Shown here: piece by piece, positions 26,414-35,655 of the stretch
How the letters are laid out: each line of letters starts with the position of its first letter
Numbering within the stretch: the stretch's first letter is position 1
NCBI GenBank assembly: GCA_001899585.1
Contig: MKWE01000003.1
Coordinates: forward strand, 1-64,000
DNA from: Rhodospirillales bacterium 70-18
Lineage (GTDB): Bacteria > Pseudomonadota > Alphaproteobacteria > Acetobacterales > Acetobacteraceae
Direction: 5' to 3'
DNA: 64,000 nt
The notes under the pieces: model-generated
Seen by the model: only the letters and a program-made list of their open reading frames with translations
Database searches by the model: none
Told to the model about the DNA's origin: nothing
Made by a program: the position numbers and the translations under genes

Positions 26414-27049
26414 ATGATCCACGAATTGCGCACCTACACCTTCCACCCCGGCAAGCTGCCCGCCTACATGAAGCTGGCCGAGACGGTCGGCCGCCCGGCG
26501 CGCGGCAACCGCTACGGCGTGAACCACGGCTACTGGACTACCGAATTCGGCACGCTGAACCAGATCTGGCACCTGTGGAGCTACGACAGCCTGGACGAAC
26601 GCACCCGGCTACGTGCCGACTTGCAGAAGAACGAGGCATGGGTGCGCGACTACATCCCCAACATCCTGCCGCTGATGCAGCGCCAGGACATCCGGCTGAT
26701 GAACCCGGTGAAGGACATCACGCCGCCGGCCGAGGCGGGCGGCATCTACGAGGTGCGCATGTACCGCGCCCGCCCCGGCAAGGCCCGCGAATGGGCCGGC
26801 CATTTCAAGGATATCCTGCCGGTCCGCGAAAAATACTCGAAGAACGTCGGCCTCTGGGTCACCGAGGCGCCGCAGCCGAACGAGTTGGTCCATATGTGGA
26901 ACTACCCCAGCGTGGAAGCCCGCATGAAAACCCGCGCGGCGGTGGATGCCGACCCGGATTGGCAGGGTTTTCGCACCAAAGTGACCGGCTTTGTCGAGGA
27001 AATGCAGAGTTTTCTGCTGATTCCGACGCCTTATTCGGCGATGAAATAG
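26414..27049 (+). CDS. NIPSNAP family protein
   Basis: 211 aa from ATG 26414 with AAGGACC upstream. Two ferredoxin-like NIPSNAP repeats are visible: MIHELRTYTFHPGKLPAYMKL followed by HLWSYDSLDERTRLRA, and IYEVRMYRARPGKAREWAGHF followed by VHMWNYPSVEARMKTR. The tandem organisation is typical. Bacterial NIPSNAP proteins have no agreed function and often lie beside amidases, dioxygenases or catabolic genes; here the divergent neighbour is an amidase. A strong terminator follows. Confidence 0.88.
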   Translation: MIHELRTYTFHPGKLPAYMKLAETVGRPARGNRYGVNHGYWTTEFGTLNQIWHLWSYDSLDERTRLRADLQKNEAWVRDYIPNILPLMQRQDIRLMNPVKDITPPAEAGGIYEVRMYRARPGKAREWAGHFKDILPVREKYSKNVGLWVTEAPQPNELVHMWNYPSVEARMKTRAAVDADPDWQGFRTKVTGFVEEMQSFLLIPTPYSAMK

Positions 27050-27050
27050 G

Positions 27051-27100
27051 CCAGAGCGCGATGACCGCTGAAAGAAGCGGTCATCGCGCTCTGGCGTTTT
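27051..27100 (+). terminator. Strong hairpin terminator after the NIPSNAP gene
   Basis: A perfect 19-bp stem (27051-27069 with 27076-27094) with a 6-nt loop starts one base after the stop codon and is followed by CGTTTTATTTT. It is also built from the repeat described at 27053-27154. Confidence 0.8.
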
Positions 27101-27154
27101 ATTTTGCCGCGTGATTCAGACCTGCGGTGATTCCACCTTCGGTCATCACGCTCT
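27053..27154. repeat. REP-like cluster of a 15-nt palindromic unit
   Basis: The unit AGAGCGCGATGACCG occurs at 27053-27067, inverted at 27078-27092, and inverted with one change (G to A) at 27140-27154. The last copy covers the 3' end and stop codon of the convergent CPT-like gene. Comparable AGAGCGTGATG repeats are common between genes in related alphaproteobacteria as far as I recall; no search was made. Confidence 0.55.
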
Positions 27155-27704
27155 AAAATCCGAACCGCGCCGCGATCAGCCGGGCGCATTCCGCCGGCGT
27201 CGCGGTGCTGGTATCGACCTCCAGATCGTAGGTCTGGCCGGCATGCACGCGCGGATACTGCCAGCGCGCCAGCCCGATCAACCGGTCGCCGCGGCTGCGT
27301 TCACGCGCCTCCAGCAGCTCCAGCGGCGCGAAAACCCCCACCCGGAAAAGCTGGAACCCGGCCAACAGCCGCTCATATTCCGCCATTTGCGAGCCGAACA
27401 GCACCTCGTCGACGATCATGTCGTTGCCCTGCGCCGCCATCGCCGCGATGGCGTGCCGCATGCCGCGCATCAGCCGCTGCAGCACCGGGCCGGAATGGAT
27501 CACCACCTCGGGATACCCCTGCGCATCCTGGGTGGTGAAGCTGAGCCCATCGGGATGGTCGAGATAGGCGGCCGGGAGCATCTCCAGGAAGGCGTCCATC
27601 TGCACATGCAGCAACGGCGCCTGGGCAATCACCTGCAACGCCTTGGCAATGGAGGATTTTCCGGCGCTGCCGACGCCGTTCAACAGGATGATCCGCGCCG
27701 CCAT
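27153..27704 (-). CDS. Chloramphenicol phosphotransferase-like P-loop kinase
   Basis: 183 aa. It has Walker A GVGSAGKSS (10-18), Asp37 in HVQMDAF at the position of the catalytic Asp of Streptomyces CPT, a central MRHAIAAMAAQGNDMIVDEVLFG strand-loop and a C-terminal YDLEVDTSTATPAECARLI. Family members phosphorylate a hydroxyl of chloramphenicol or unknown small molecules. Antibiotic inactivation is not implied by similarity alone. The start abuts the stop of the nitroreductase gene with no gap, so the two are co-transcribed. The stop lies inside a REP-like repeat. Confidence 0.85.
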   Translation of the reverse strand: MAARIILLNGVGSAGKSSIAKALQVIAQAPLLHVQMDAFLEMLPAAYLDHPDGLSFTTQDAQGYPEVVIHSGPVLQRLMRGMRHAIAAMAAQGNDMIVDEVLFGSQMAEYERLLAGFQLFRVGVFAPLELLEARERSRGDRLIGLARWQYPRVHAGQTYDLEVDTSTATPAECARLIAARFGF

Positions 27705-28568
27705 CTACCGCAGTTCGAACCCCAACTTCGCCAGCACCTCCCGCATCCTGTCCCGCCCGCTGAGGCTGGCTGGGGTGCGGACGCGGTTGATGACCTTCTC
27801 GGTCCAGATTTCCGGACCCATTTTCTGCTCCGCCTGGAACGCGCTCATGCGGGCGTCGTACTCGGCGATCGCCCGCGGCTGCGCCGCGGCGGAGTACTGC
27901 TCGCGATGCACCACCGCCGCCGGCGGCAGGCGCGGCTTGATGCCGGTGGAGATCGAGGGGTCCGGGAAGCCGATCGACAGGCCGAATACCGGGAACACCC
28001 GCTTCGGCAGGCCGAGTTCGGCGGCCACGCCCAGCGGGTCGTTGCGCATGGCGCCGACATAGACCGAGCCGAGGCCGAGCGATTCCAGTGCCACCACGGC
28101 GTTCTGCGCAGCCAGCGCCGCGTCGATGACGGCGACGAGCAGTAGTTCCAGGTAGTGGATACCCTCCACGGTCTGCTGGCGGGCCGCCGCCAGCGCCTCC
28201 AGCCGGGCCAGGTCGGCCAGCCAGACCAGCAGGGTGGGCGATTGCTCGATGAACTTCTGGCCGGCCGCCAGCCTGGCCAGCCGCGCCTTGCGGGCGGGAT
28301 CCTCGACGACCACGACGCTCCAGGTTTGCAGGTTCGACGAGGTGGGCGCCGAGGAGGCCGCCGCCAGCACCAGGTCGAGCGTCGCCGCCGGCACCGTGCT
28401 GGGCAGGAAGCCGCGCACCGAGCGGTGCGAGAGCATGGTGTCCAGCACCGCGCTCCAGTGGGCGGGCGTGGGGCGGGTGGGCTCGCGGTAGCGCGCGGCG
28501 AGCAGGTCGGCGGCGTCTTCCAGGCTGGCGTCGGAGGCGTCGGACAAGGGGCTCTCCCGGCGGGTCAA
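27705..28568 (-). CDS. Nitroreductase-family (NfsA/FRP-like) flavin oxidoreductase
   Basis: 287 aa. FMN-binding motifs are SHRSVRGF (47-54) and AASSAPTSSNLQTWSVVVV near residues 70-90, with a dimer core DAALAAQNAVVALESLGLGSVYVGAMRN and the C-terminal extension (PPAAVVHREQY...) typical of the NfsA/FRP group. It probably reduces nitroaromatics, quinones or flavin with NAD(P)H; the natural substrate is unknown. It is directly followed by the CPT-like kinase. Confidence 0.88.
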   Translation of the reverse strand: MTRRESPLSDASDASLEDAADLLAARYREPTRPTPAHWSAVLDTMLSHRSVRGFLPSTVPAATLDLVLAAASSAPTSSNLQTWSVVVVEDPARKARLARLAAGQKFIEQSPTLLVWLADLARLEALAAARQQTVEGIHYLELLLVAVIDAALAAQNAVVALESLGLGSVYVGAMRNDPLGVAAELGLPKRVFPVFGLSIGFPDPSISTGIKPRLPPAAVVHREQYSAAAQPRAIAEYDARMSAFQAEQKMGPEIWTEKVINRVRTPASLSGRDRMREVLAKLGFELR

Positions 28569-28614
28569 TGCGACCGCCAGCGTAGAGCGGTTCCGACCGG
28601 CGGGGAATGCCGGC

Positions 28615-29142
28615 CTATTTGCCGGCGGCGGCGGCGATGGCGCGGGTGATTTCCGCCTCGGCTTCGGCGCAGTTGCCCCAGCCGGTCACCTTCACCCACT
28701 TGTCATCTTCGAGGTCCTTGTAATTCTCGAAGAAATGCTCGATCGCGCGGCGGGTGATCAGCGGCAGGTCGCTGATGTCCTGGATGGCGCTGTGCTGCGG
28801 GTGGATCTTGTCGTGCGGCACGCAGATGATCTTGGTGTCCTGCCCGGCCTCGTCCTCCATCTTCAGCATGCCGATCGGGCGGGCGCGAATCACGGCGCCG
28901 GGCACCACCTGGGCGGGCACCAGCACCAGCGCGTCGGCCGGGTCGCCATCCTCGGCCAGGGTGCCGGGAATGAAGCCGTAGGCGGCCGGGTAGGCGGTAG
29001 GGGTGAACAGGAAGCGGTCCACCACGATGGCGCCGGATTCCTTGTCGATCTCGTATTTGACCGCCGAGCCCTGCGGGATCTCGATCACCACGTTGATGTC
29101 GTTCGGCGGATTGCGGCCGGTGGAGATGCGGGAGACGTCCAT
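28615..29142 (-). CDS. ppa: Inorganic pyrophosphatase, soluble
   Basis: 175 aa from ATG 29142; the longer open frame upstream crosses the hppA terminator and is not coding. It is a family I pyrophosphatase with the metal-binding signature EDGDPADALVL, the start motif PPNDINVVIEIPQGS and KYEIDKESGAIVVDRF. It hydrolyses PPi to two phosphates in the cytoplasm. The gene lies downstream of hppA in the same direction, separated by a strong hairpin, so both the soluble and the membrane enzyme are encoded side by side. Confidence 0.95.
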   Translation of the reverse strand: MDVSRISTGRNPPNDINVVIEIPQGSAVKYEIDKESGAIVVDRFLFTPTAYPAAYGFIPGTLAEDGDPADALVLVPAQVVPGAVIRARPIGMLKMEDEAGQDTKIICVPHDKIHPQHSAIQDISDLPLITRRAIEHFFENYKDLEDDKWVKVTGWGNCAEAEAEITRAIAAAAGK

Positions 29143-29252
29143 TGCTGCGGTCCTCGGTGGCGTGACGTGGTGCGCTGCCCGTAGAGGATCGGGGCCGCGC
29201 TGTCCACCGGATTTGCTGCAACGCAGCATCGGCGGGGATGGCGTACATGCAA

Positions 29253-29280
29253 ACGGCCCCGGGGCGAACCCCGGGGCCGT
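29253..29280 (-). terminator. GC-rich hairpin terminator after hppA
   Basis: A perfect 12-bp stem (29253-29264 with 29269-29280) and a 4-nt loop lies 17 nt beyond the hppA stop. On the minus strand it is followed by TTTGC, a short T-tract. It separates hppA from ppa. Confidence 0.7.
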
Positions 29281-29297
29281 CTGGCAGCGAAGCCGGA

Positions 29298-31403
29298 TCA
29301 GCCGGCCAGGTGGGCCAGGATCGCCAGCAGCAGCAGGGCCACGATGTTGGTGATCTTGATCATCGGGTTCACCGCCGGGCCGGCGGTGTCCTTGTACGGG
29401 TCGCCCACGGTGTCGCCGGTCACGGCCGCCTTGTGCGCGTCCGAGCCCTTGCCGCCGTGGTTGCCTTCCTCGATGTATTTCTTGGCGTTGTCCCAGGCGC
29501 CGCCGCCCGAGGTCATCGAGATGGCGACGAACAGGCCGGTCACGATGGTGCCCAGCAGCATGGCGCCCAGCGCGCTGAACGCCGCACCCTGGTCGGCGAT
29601 GGCGCGCACCACGAAATACAGCACGATCGGGGCCGCCACCGGCAGCAGCGACGGCAGGATCATCTCCTTGATCGCGGCCTTGGTCAGCATGTCCACCGCG
29701 CGGCCGTATTCCGGCTTTTGCGTGCCCAGCATGATGCCCGGCATTTCCTTGAACTGCCGCCGCACCTCCACCACCACCGCGCCGGCGGCACGGCCGACCG
29801 CGGTCATGCCCATGGCGCCGAACAGGTAGGGCAGCAGGCCGCCGATGAACAGGCCGACCACCACCCAGGGGCTCTGCAGGGTGAAATCGACCTTCACGTT
29901 GGGGAAATAGTGCTTCAGGTCCTCGGTATAGGCGGCGAACAGCACCAGCGAGGCCAGGCCCGCCGAGCCGATGGCGTAGCCCTTGGTGACCGCCTTGGTG
30001 GTGTTGCCCACCGCGTCCAGCGCGTCCGTCACGCGGCGCACGTCGGGCGGCAGTTCGGCCATCTCGGCGATGCCGCCGGCGTTGTCGGTGACCGGGCCGT
30101 AGGCGTCCAGCGCCACGATCATGCCGGCCAGCGCCAGCATGGTGGTGGCCGCCACCGCGATGCCGAACAGGCCGGCGACGAGGTAGGACAGGATGATGCC
30201 AAGGCAGATCACCAGCACCGGCAGGGCGGTGGACTCCATAGAGACCGCCAGGCCCTGGATGACGTTGGTGCCGTGGCCGGTGGTGGAGGACTGCGCGATG
30301 CTGCGCACCGGGCGGTATTCGGTGGAGGTGTAGTATTCGGTGATCCACACCAGCAGCCCGGTGACGCCCAGGCCGACCAGCGCGCATTCGAACAGGCCGA
30401 AGCCGGAGACGGTGGCGCCGGTGGACATGGTGAGCGCGGTGCCGAAGCCGGTGGTGAACTGGATCACCCCGGCGATGGCGATGGCCGAGAGCACGCCGGT
30501 GACGGCGAGGCCCTTGTACAGCGCGCCCATGATGTTGGTGCTGCCACCGCTGAGGCGCACGAAATAGGTGCCGATCACCGAGGTGATGATGCAGACCGCG
30601 CCGATCAGCAGCGGCAGCAGCATCATCGCGTCGGCATCCGCGCCCGCCTTGAAGAAGATCGCGCCCAGCAGCATGGTGGCGACGATGGTGACGGCGTAGG
30701 TCTCGAACAGGTCGGCGGCCATGCCGGCGCAGTCGCCCACGTTGTCGCCCACGTTGTCGGCGATGGTGGCGGGGTTGCGGGGGTCATCCTCGGGGATGCC
30801 GGCCTCGACCTTGCCCACCAGGTCGGCGCCCACGTCCGCGCCCTTGGTGAAAATGCCGCCACCGAGGCGGGCGAAGATGGAGATCAGCGAGGCGCCGAAG
30901 GACAGCGCCACCATCGCCTCCAGCACCGGGCGCAACTCCGCCCCCGGGGCCAGGCCGGCGCGCAGGTAGAAATAATAGCCCGAGACGCCGAGCAGGCCGA
31001 GGCCGACCACCAGCATGCCGGTGATGGCGCCGGACTTGAACGCCACGTCCAGCCCGGCGGCGAGGCCCTGGCGGGAGGCCTGGGCGGTGCGCACGTTGGC
31101 GCGCACGGAGACGTTCATGCCGACATAGCCGGCCATGCCGGACAGGATCGCGCCGATGGCGAAGCCGATCGCCACGTGCAGGCCCAGCGTGAGGCCGAGC
31201 AGGATCAGGATGACCACGCCGACGCCGCCGATAGTGGTGTACTGGCGGTTCAGGTAGGCGCGGGCGCCTTCCTGCACGGCGGCCGAGATTTCCTGCATGC
31301 GCGCATTGCCGGCGTCGGCCGCGAGCACCTGCCGGGTGGCCACCAGCCCGTACAGCAGGGCGATGACCCCGCAGGCGATGACGATGATGTATGCCAAAGG
31401 CAC
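29298..31403 (-). CDS. hppA: K+-independent proton-translocating membrane pyrophosphatase
   Basis: 701 aa from GTG 31403, chosen because GGAGG lies 7 nt upstream; the frame is open further but only across non-coding sequence. About 16 TM helices. The active-site motifs are [37 protein letters not shown] (described here by position near residue 190-230), VTDNAGG and the late [12 protein letters not shown]. In the helix 12 region the sequence is [10 protein letters not shown]: the Lys replaces the Ala of K+-dependent enzymes and marks the K+-independent subclass. It pumps H+ using PPi, conserving energy from biosynthetic PPi. Confidence 0.95.
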   Translation of the reverse strand: MPLAYIIVIACGVIALLYGLVATRQVLAADAGNARMQEISAAVQEGARAYLNRQYTTIGGVGVVILILLGLTLGLHVAIGFAIGAILSGMAGYVGMNVSVRANVRTAQASRQGLAAGLDVAFKSGAITGMLVVGLGLLGVSGYYFYLRAGLAPGAELRPVLEAMVALSFGASLISIFARLGGGIFTKGADVGADLVGKVEAGIPEDDPRNPATIADNVGDNVGDCAGMAADLFETYAVTIVATMLLGAIFFKAGADADAMMLLPLLIGAVCIITSVIGTYFVRLSGGSTNIMGALYKGLAVTGVLSAIAIAGVIQFTTGFGTALTMSTGATVSGFGLFECALVGLGVTGLLVWITEYYTSTEYRPVRSIAQSSTTGHGTNVIQGLAVSMESTALPVLVICLGIILSYLVAGLFGIAVAATTMLALAGMIVALDAYGPVTDNAGGIAEMAELPPDVRRVTDALDAVGNTTKAVTKGYAIGSAGLASLVLFAAYTEDLKHYFPNVKVDFTLQSPWVVVGLFIGGLLPYLFGAMGMTAVGRAAGAVVVEVRRQFKEMPGIMLGTQKPEYGRAVDMLTKAAIKEMILPSLLPVAAPIVLYFVVRAIADQGAAFSALGAMLLGTIVTGLFVAISMTSGGGAWDNAKKYIEEGNHGGKGSDAHKAAVTGDTVGDPYKDTAGPAVNPMIKITNIVALLLLAILAHLAG

Positions 31404-31594
31404 TTGTACGCCTCCTTTTTTGTGTTCGCACTGGACGGGTGCGCCTTCGCCCCCGGTTGGATTCCGGGTGACGAAGTAGTAATTTATCATCAGGTTATGG
31501 CAGAGATGCCAGGGGCAGGCAACCGAGCGGCGGGCGGTTGCGCGCCGCACCGGTTTCGGATGATTGTGGCCCCGCGTGTGCGCGCGCATGCGTT

Positions 31595-31668
31595 GCGCCT
31601 GTAGCTCAGTTGGTCAGAGCGGGCCGCTCATAACGGCTTGGTCGCAGGTTCGAGCCCTGCCAGGCGCA
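31595..31668 (+). tRNA. tRNA with CAT anticodon (Ile2 or elongator Met)
   Basis: A full cloverleaf is readable: acceptor GCGCCTG/CAGGCGC, D-arm GCTC...GAGC, anticodon stem GGCCG/CGGCT with loop CTCATAA, variable TGGTC, T-arm GCAGG-TTCGAGC-CCTGC and discriminator A. CCA is not encoded. The CGGCTTGGTCGC context after the loop resembles tRNA-Ile(CAT), which is read as AUA after lysidine modification; an elongator tRNA-Met cannot be excluded by eye. It is not the initiator, since the anticodon stem lacks the three G-C pairs. Confidence 0.9.
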
Positions 31669-31807
31669 TGCCCGCCCCCTCCCGCCGGTGGGGCCGGCGC
31701 ATGCAAGCACCTCGCCGGCGGGCGTTGCGCCCCCGTCCGGCCCCCCGTAGAACACCGGCAATCATTGCCGCAGCGCACCCCGCCCTTTCGCCTACAGGAG
31801 CCAGTTC

Positions 31808-33487
31808 ATGGCCAGCTACCAGTACGTCTATGTGATGAAAGACCTCACCAAGGCCTTCCCGGGCGGGCGCGAGGTGTTCAAGGGCATCACGCTCTCCTTC
31901 CTGCCCGGGGTGAAGATCGGCGTGCTGGGCGTGAACGGCGCCGGCAAGTCCACGCTGCTGAAGATCATGGCCGGCATCGAGACCGATTACGGCGGCGAGG
32001 CCTGGGCGGCCGAGGGCGTGCGCATCGGCTACCTGGAGCAGGAGCCGAAGCTGGACGAGAGCAAGACCGTCGCCGAAAACGTGGAACTGGCGTTCGGCCC
32101 GCTGAAGGCGGCGATCGACCGGTTCAACGCGATCTCCATGGAGTTCGCGGAGCCGATGGACGACGACAAGATGAACGCCCTGCTGGCCGAGCAGGCCGAC
32201 CTGCAGGAAAAGATCGACGCCGAGGATGGCTGGGAGCTGGACCGGCGGGTGGAGATCGCGCTGGACGCGCTGCGCTGCCCGCCGCCGGACAGCGCCGTCT
32301 CCAGCCTGTCGGGCGGCGAGCGGCGGCGCGTGGCGCTGTGCCGGCTGCTGCTGGAAAAGCCCGACCTGCTGCTGCTGGACGAGCCGACCAATCACCTGGA
32401 CGCCGAGAGCGTGGCCTGGCTGGAAAAGACCCTGCGCGACTTCGCCGGCACCGTGCTGGTGATCACCCATGACCGCTACTTCCTGGAAAACGTCACCAAC
32501 TGGATCCTGGAGATCGAGCGCGGCCGCGGCTATCCGTTCGAGGGCAACTACTCCTCCTGGCTGGACCAGAAGCGCAAGCGGCTGCAGCAGGAGGAGAAGG
32601 AGGAAAGCTCCCGCCAGCGGGCGCTGGCCGCCGAGCAGGAATGGATCGGCGCCTCCGCCCGCGCCCGGCAGACCAAAAGCCGCGCGCGCATCCAGCGCTA
32701 TGAGGAAATGCTGCAGAAAAGCCAGGAACTCTCCGGCGGCGTGGCCGATATCGTCATTCCGCCCGGCCCGCGCCTGGGCGGTGTGGTGATCGAGGCGGAG
32801 GGGCTGCGCAAGTCGTTCGGCAACCGGCTGCTGATCGACGACCTCAACTTCAAGCTGCCGCCCGGCGGCATCGTGGGCGTGATCGGGCCGAACGGCGCCG
32901 GCAAGACGACGCTGTTCCGCATGATCACCGGGCAGGAGCAGCCCGATGGCGGCGCGCTGCGGGTGGGTGAGACGGTGAAGCTCGGCTACGTGGACCAAAG
33001 CCGCGACAGCCTGAACCCGGACAACACGGTGTGGCAGGAGATCAGCGGCGGGACGGACGTGATCTATCTGGGCAAGCGGGCCGTCGCCTCGCGCGCCTAT
33101 GTCGCGGCGTTCAACTTCAAGGGCTCCGACCAGCAGAAGCGGGTGGGCATCCTGTCGGGCGGCGAGCGCAACCGCGTGCACCTGGCCAAGATGCTGAAGG
33201 CCGAGAGCAACGTGATCCTGCTCGACGAGCCGACCAACGACCTGGACGTGGATACGCTGCGGGCGCTTGAGGAGGCGCTGACCGAGTTCGCCGGCTGCGT
33301 GGTGGTGATCAGCCATGACCGCTGGTTCCTCGACCGGCTGGCCACCCACATCCTGGCCTTTGAGGGGGACAGCCACGTGGAGTGGTTCGAGGGCAATTTC
33401 CAGGCCTACGAAGAGGACAAGCGACGTCGACTCGGCGCCGACGCCACCGAGCCGCATCGTATCAAGTACCGCCCGCTGCAACGCTGA
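31808..33487 (+). CDS. ettA: Energy-dependent translational throttle protein EttA (ABC-F)
   Basis: 559 aa. Two ABC domains in one chain: GVNGAGKST and [16 protein letters not shown] with DEPTNHLD in the first, GPNGAGKTT and [15 protein letters not shown] with DEPTNDLD in the second, separated by the P-site tRNA interaction linker rich in Glu/Lys/Arg. There is no TM domain. EttA binds the ribosomal E site and gates elongation by ATP/ADP ratio. The length and the arm between the domains match E. coli EttA (555 aa). A GNAT acetyltransferase gene follows after 16 nt. Confidence 0.94.
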   Translation: MASYQYVYVMKDLTKAFPGGREVFKGITLSFLPGVKIGVLGVNGAGKSTLLKIMAGIETDYGGEAWAAEGVRIGYLEQEPKLDESKTVAENVELAFGPLKAAIDRFNAISMEFAEPMDDDKMNALLAEQADLQEKIDAEDGWELDRRVEIALDALRCPPPDSAVSSLSGGERRRVALCRLLLEKPDLLLLDEPTNHLDAESVAWLEKTLRDFAGTVLVITHDRYFLENVTNWILEIERGRGYPFEGNYSSWLDQKRKRLQQEEKEESSRQRALAAEQEWIGASARARQTKSRARIQRYEEMLQKSQELSGGVADIVIPPGPRLGGVVIEAEGLRKSFGNRLLIDDLNFKLPPGGIVGVIGPNGAGKTTLFRMITGQEQPDGGALRVGETVKLGYVDQSRDSLNPDNTVWQEISGGTDVIYLGKRAVASRAYVAAFNFKGSDQQKRVGILSGGERNRVHLAKMLKAESNVILLDEPTNDLDVDTLRALEEALTEFAGCVVVISHDRWFLDRLATHILAFEGDSHVEWFEGNFQAYEEDKRRRLGADATEPHRIKYRPLQR

Positions 33488-33503
33488 GCCCATCCGCGCG
33501 GGG

Positions 33504-34010
33504 ATGAACCCGTACCGCGACCTGCGCACCGGGCGGCTGACCATGGCGCCGGTGGCGTGGCGCGACCTGCCGGATTTGCAGGCGCTGAAGGGCGACCCGC
33601 GCGTCTACGCGATCATGCTGGGCGGCGTGCGCTCGCCCCAGCAGGCGGCCGAGGACTTGGCCGAGGACATCATGTTCTGGGGCCGCCACGGCGTGGGCAT
33701 GTGGGCGGTGCGGCTGGCCGGGACAGATGCCTTCCTGGGCACGGTGGGGCTGCACGAACGGCCGGACGGGCGGGGAATCGCGCTGCGCTTCGCCTTCGTG
33801 GTGGCCGCCCAGGGGCGTGGCTACGCCAGCGAGGCGGCGGGCGCCGCGCTGCGCTTCGCGCATGAGCGGGCCGGGCTGGAGCGCGTGGTGGCGCTGGCGC
33901 GGGAGAGCAATATCGGCTCGCGCCAGGTGCTGGGGGCGATCGGGATGGTGGAGCGGGAGAGTTTTCTGCGGGATGGGGAGCGGGTGGTGGTTTATGAGAG
34001 CAGGCAGTGA
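33504..34010 (+). CDS. GNAT-family N-acetyltransferase (RimJ/RimL-like)
   Basis: 168 aa from ATG 33504, next to GCGGGG. The fold starts with LRTGRLTMAPVAWRDLPDLQAL, the acetyl-CoA site is FVVAAQGRGYASEAAGAAL (the Q/RxxGxA-type P-loop), and the closing strands are VVALARESNIGSRQVLGAIGMVERE. This is the RimJ/RimL-type layout used on protein N-termini or small amines; the substrate is unknown. It probably shares a transcript with ettA and ends before a bidirectional terminator. Confidence 0.88.
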   Translation: MNPYRDLRTGRLTMAPVAWRDLPDLQALKGDPRVYAIMLGGVRSPQQAAEDLAEDIMFWGRHGVGMWAVRLAGTDAFLGTVGLHERPDGRGIALRFAFVVAAQGRGYASEAAGAALRFAHERAGLERVVALARESNIGSRQVLGAIGMVERESFLRDGERVVVYESRQ

Positions 34011-34019
34011 GGAAGTTTT

Positions 34020-34118
34020 CTTTGTGTGAAAACAAAGAAGCAAAAAAACTTTATCTGTTGGAGTCTTCAGCGAATAAAAGTTTTTTTGTTCTTTTTTCCA
34101 AAAAAGAACCCTTGCTTT
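34020..34118. terminator. AT-rich nested inverted repeats, likely bidirectional terminator
   Basis: Between convergent genes lies an AT-rich insert in a very GC-rich region. It contains a 12-bp stem (34041-34052 with 34077-34088) and, sharing its last base, a 10-bp stem with a 2-nt loop (34088-34097 with 34100-34109). Both have A/T runs on either strand, so termination from both sides is expected. The nested layout suggests a dispersed repeat element rather than a simple terminator. Confidence 0.6.
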
Positions 34119-35003
34119 CTATATCAACTCCAATACCGCGGCCGCGATAACCTCCGCCGCCTCGCGCGGCAGGAAATGCCCGGCGCCCGGGATCAGCGTG
34201 CGCCGGTAGGGGCCGGTGAACAGCGCCGCCGCCCGGTCCTCGGCGGTGGGCGGGTCCACCCCGTCGGCCTCGCCGTGCAGCACGATGGCCGGCACGGTGA
34301 TCGGCGGCCGGGCGGCGAGGCGGGCCTCGATCTCGTCCAGGGCCGGGTCACCCGGCGCGGCGCCGTAGCGGTGGCGGTAGGACTGGATCACCACATCGAC
34401 GAAATCGGGGTTGTCGAAGCTGTCGGCGGTGCGCGCGAAGGTGGCCTCGTCGAAGTCCCAGTTGGGCGACCACAGGCGCCACAGCAGGCGGCAGAGTTCG
34501 CGCCGGTTGGCGGCCAGGCCGGCGCGTCCGCGCTCGGTGTGGAAATACCACTGGTACCAGTAGCGCAGCTCCTGCGCCGCGGTGCCGGGCCGGGCGGCGG
34601 AGGCGATGTGCTGGATGTTGTAGCCGTTGATGCTGACCAGCCCGCGCACCCGCCGCGGCCACAGGGCGGCCACCACGCAGGCGGCGCGGCCGCCCCAGTC
34701 GTAGCCGGCGAGCGTCGCCTGCCCGATCCCCAGCGCGTCCAGCAGGGCCAGCAGGTCCGCCCCCAGCGCCGCCTGCTGGCCGGAGCGGGGGGTGGCGGGG
34801 TCGAGGAAGCGGGTGGGGCCATAGCCGCGCAGCCAAGGTACCAGCACGCGGCAGCCGGCGGCGGCCAGCGCCGGCGCCACGCCGTCCCAGGTGCGCACGT
34901 CGTCCGGGAAGCCGTGCAGCAGCACCACCGCCGGGCCGTCCGCAGGGCCATGCGCCTCGCAGGCGATGTCCAGTGTGGCGGTGCGGACGGTCAGGCGCTG
35001 CAT
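34119..35003 (-). CDS. Alpha/beta hydrolase with Asp nucleophile (epoxide hydrolase-like)
   Basis: 294 aa, no signal. The oxyanion motif is HGFPDD (30-35), the nucleophile elbow GYDWGG (Asp102) and the late His lies in GAGHFLPRE. An Asp nucleophile with a following Trp marks the soluble epoxide hydrolase/haloalkane dehalogenase group rather than Ser esterases. The cap region (about 130-205) includes two Tyr-containing motifs (YWYQWYF, VIQSYRHRY) that would fit the epoxide-hydrolase Tyr pair. Nine nt separate it from mlaC, so it belongs to the mlaA-mlaC transcript, but a functional link is not obvious. Confidence 0.88.
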   Translation of the reverse strand: MQRLTVRTATLDIACEAHGPADGPAVVLLHGFPDDVRTWDGVAPALAAAGCRVLVPWLRGYGPTRFLDPATPRSGQQAALGADLLALLDALGIGQATLAGYDWGGRAACVVAALWPRRVRGLVSINGYNIQHIASAARPGTAAQELRYWYQWYFHTERGRAGLAANRRELCRLLWRLWSPNWDFDEATFARTADSFDNPDFVDVVIQSYRHRYGAAPGDPALDEIEARLAARPPITVPAIVLHGEADGVDPPTAEDRAAALFTGPYRRTLIPGAGHFLPREAAEVIAAAVLELI

Positions 35004-35012
35004 GCGCGGGCC

Positions 35013-35615
35013 TCAGCCGGTCTGGCGGTGCAGCGCGTCGATCAGCGCCTGGACGTTGCCGTTGTTGCGGCTGAGGAAGGAGGAGTAGTCGCTGCGCTGG
35101 GTCAGGCGCAGGCTGGTGCCCTCGGCGATCACGTCGATGATCTTGGGCTGGCCGCCCTCGGTCGCCACGATCCAGTCCACGCTGTTGGGGGCGTTGCCGG
35201 GGCGGGTGACGATGCTGGACACCGCGATGCCCTCGTCGCGCGACTGGGCGCGGCCCATCTGGAAGGTCACGCCGGAATACTCGCCGACCTTGCCGGTGAT
35301 GTTGTTCATCAGCACCTGGCGGAACAGCGCGATGTAGTCCTTTTGCTGCTGCGCGGTCGCCTGCCGCCAGAAGCGACCAAGGCAGAACCGCGCCACGCCG
35401 TTCACGTCCACCGAGGTGTCGACGATCTTTTGCAGCGCGGCCTGCTTCTGCGCGGTGCTGCCGGGGCCGTTGACGATGGCGGTCAGGTCCTGCAGCAGCT
35501 TCTGGATGAAGGCAGCGGCCTGGTCTGGGACGGCGGCCTGCGCGGCGGTGCCGGTGCATGCGGCGGCGAGCACGCCGGCCAGGCCGGCGGCGAGCAGGGT
35601 GCGGCGAGTCTGCAT
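35013..35615 (-). CDS. mlaC: MlaC-family phospholipid-binding protein
   Basis: 200 aa from ATG 35615. The N-terminus MQTRRTLLAAGLAGVLAAAC is a signal peptide; the Cys20 context resembles a lipobox, so it may be lipidated, although MlaC is normally a soluble periplasmic carrier. The body fits the MlaC/Ttg2D pattern: VDVNGVARFCLGRFWRQATAQQQKDYIALFRQVLMNN, then SDYSSFLSRNNGNVQALIDAL. MlaC shuttles phospholipids between MlaA at the outer membrane and the MlaFEDB importer. mlaA lies immediately upstream; the importer genes are not in the window. Confidence 0.9.
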   Translation of the reverse strand: MQTRRTLLAAGLAGVLAAACTGTAAQAAVPDQAAAFIQKLLQDLTAIVNGPGSTAQKQAALQKIVDTSVDVNGVARFCLGRFWRQATAQQQKDYIALFRQVLMNNITGKVGEYSGVTFQMGRAQSRDEGIAVSSIVTRPGNAPNSVDWIVATEGGQPKIIDVIAEGTSLRLTQRSDYSSFLSRNNGNVQALIDALHRQTG

Positions 35616-35655
35616 TGGTTCTCGATCCAGTTCGTTCGGCGCGCCGGTCGGCCCG

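Noticed and set aside
27153-27704. Chloramphenicol resistance gene
   Set aside because: Only the family is recognisable; many CPT-like proteins act on other substrates, and the context (nitroreductase partner) gives no sign of a resistance role.
29238-31604. 788-codon plus-strand frame opposite hppA
   Set aside because: His/Gly/Gln-rich shadow of a very GC-rich gene; the minus strand has the full pyrophosphatase motifs.
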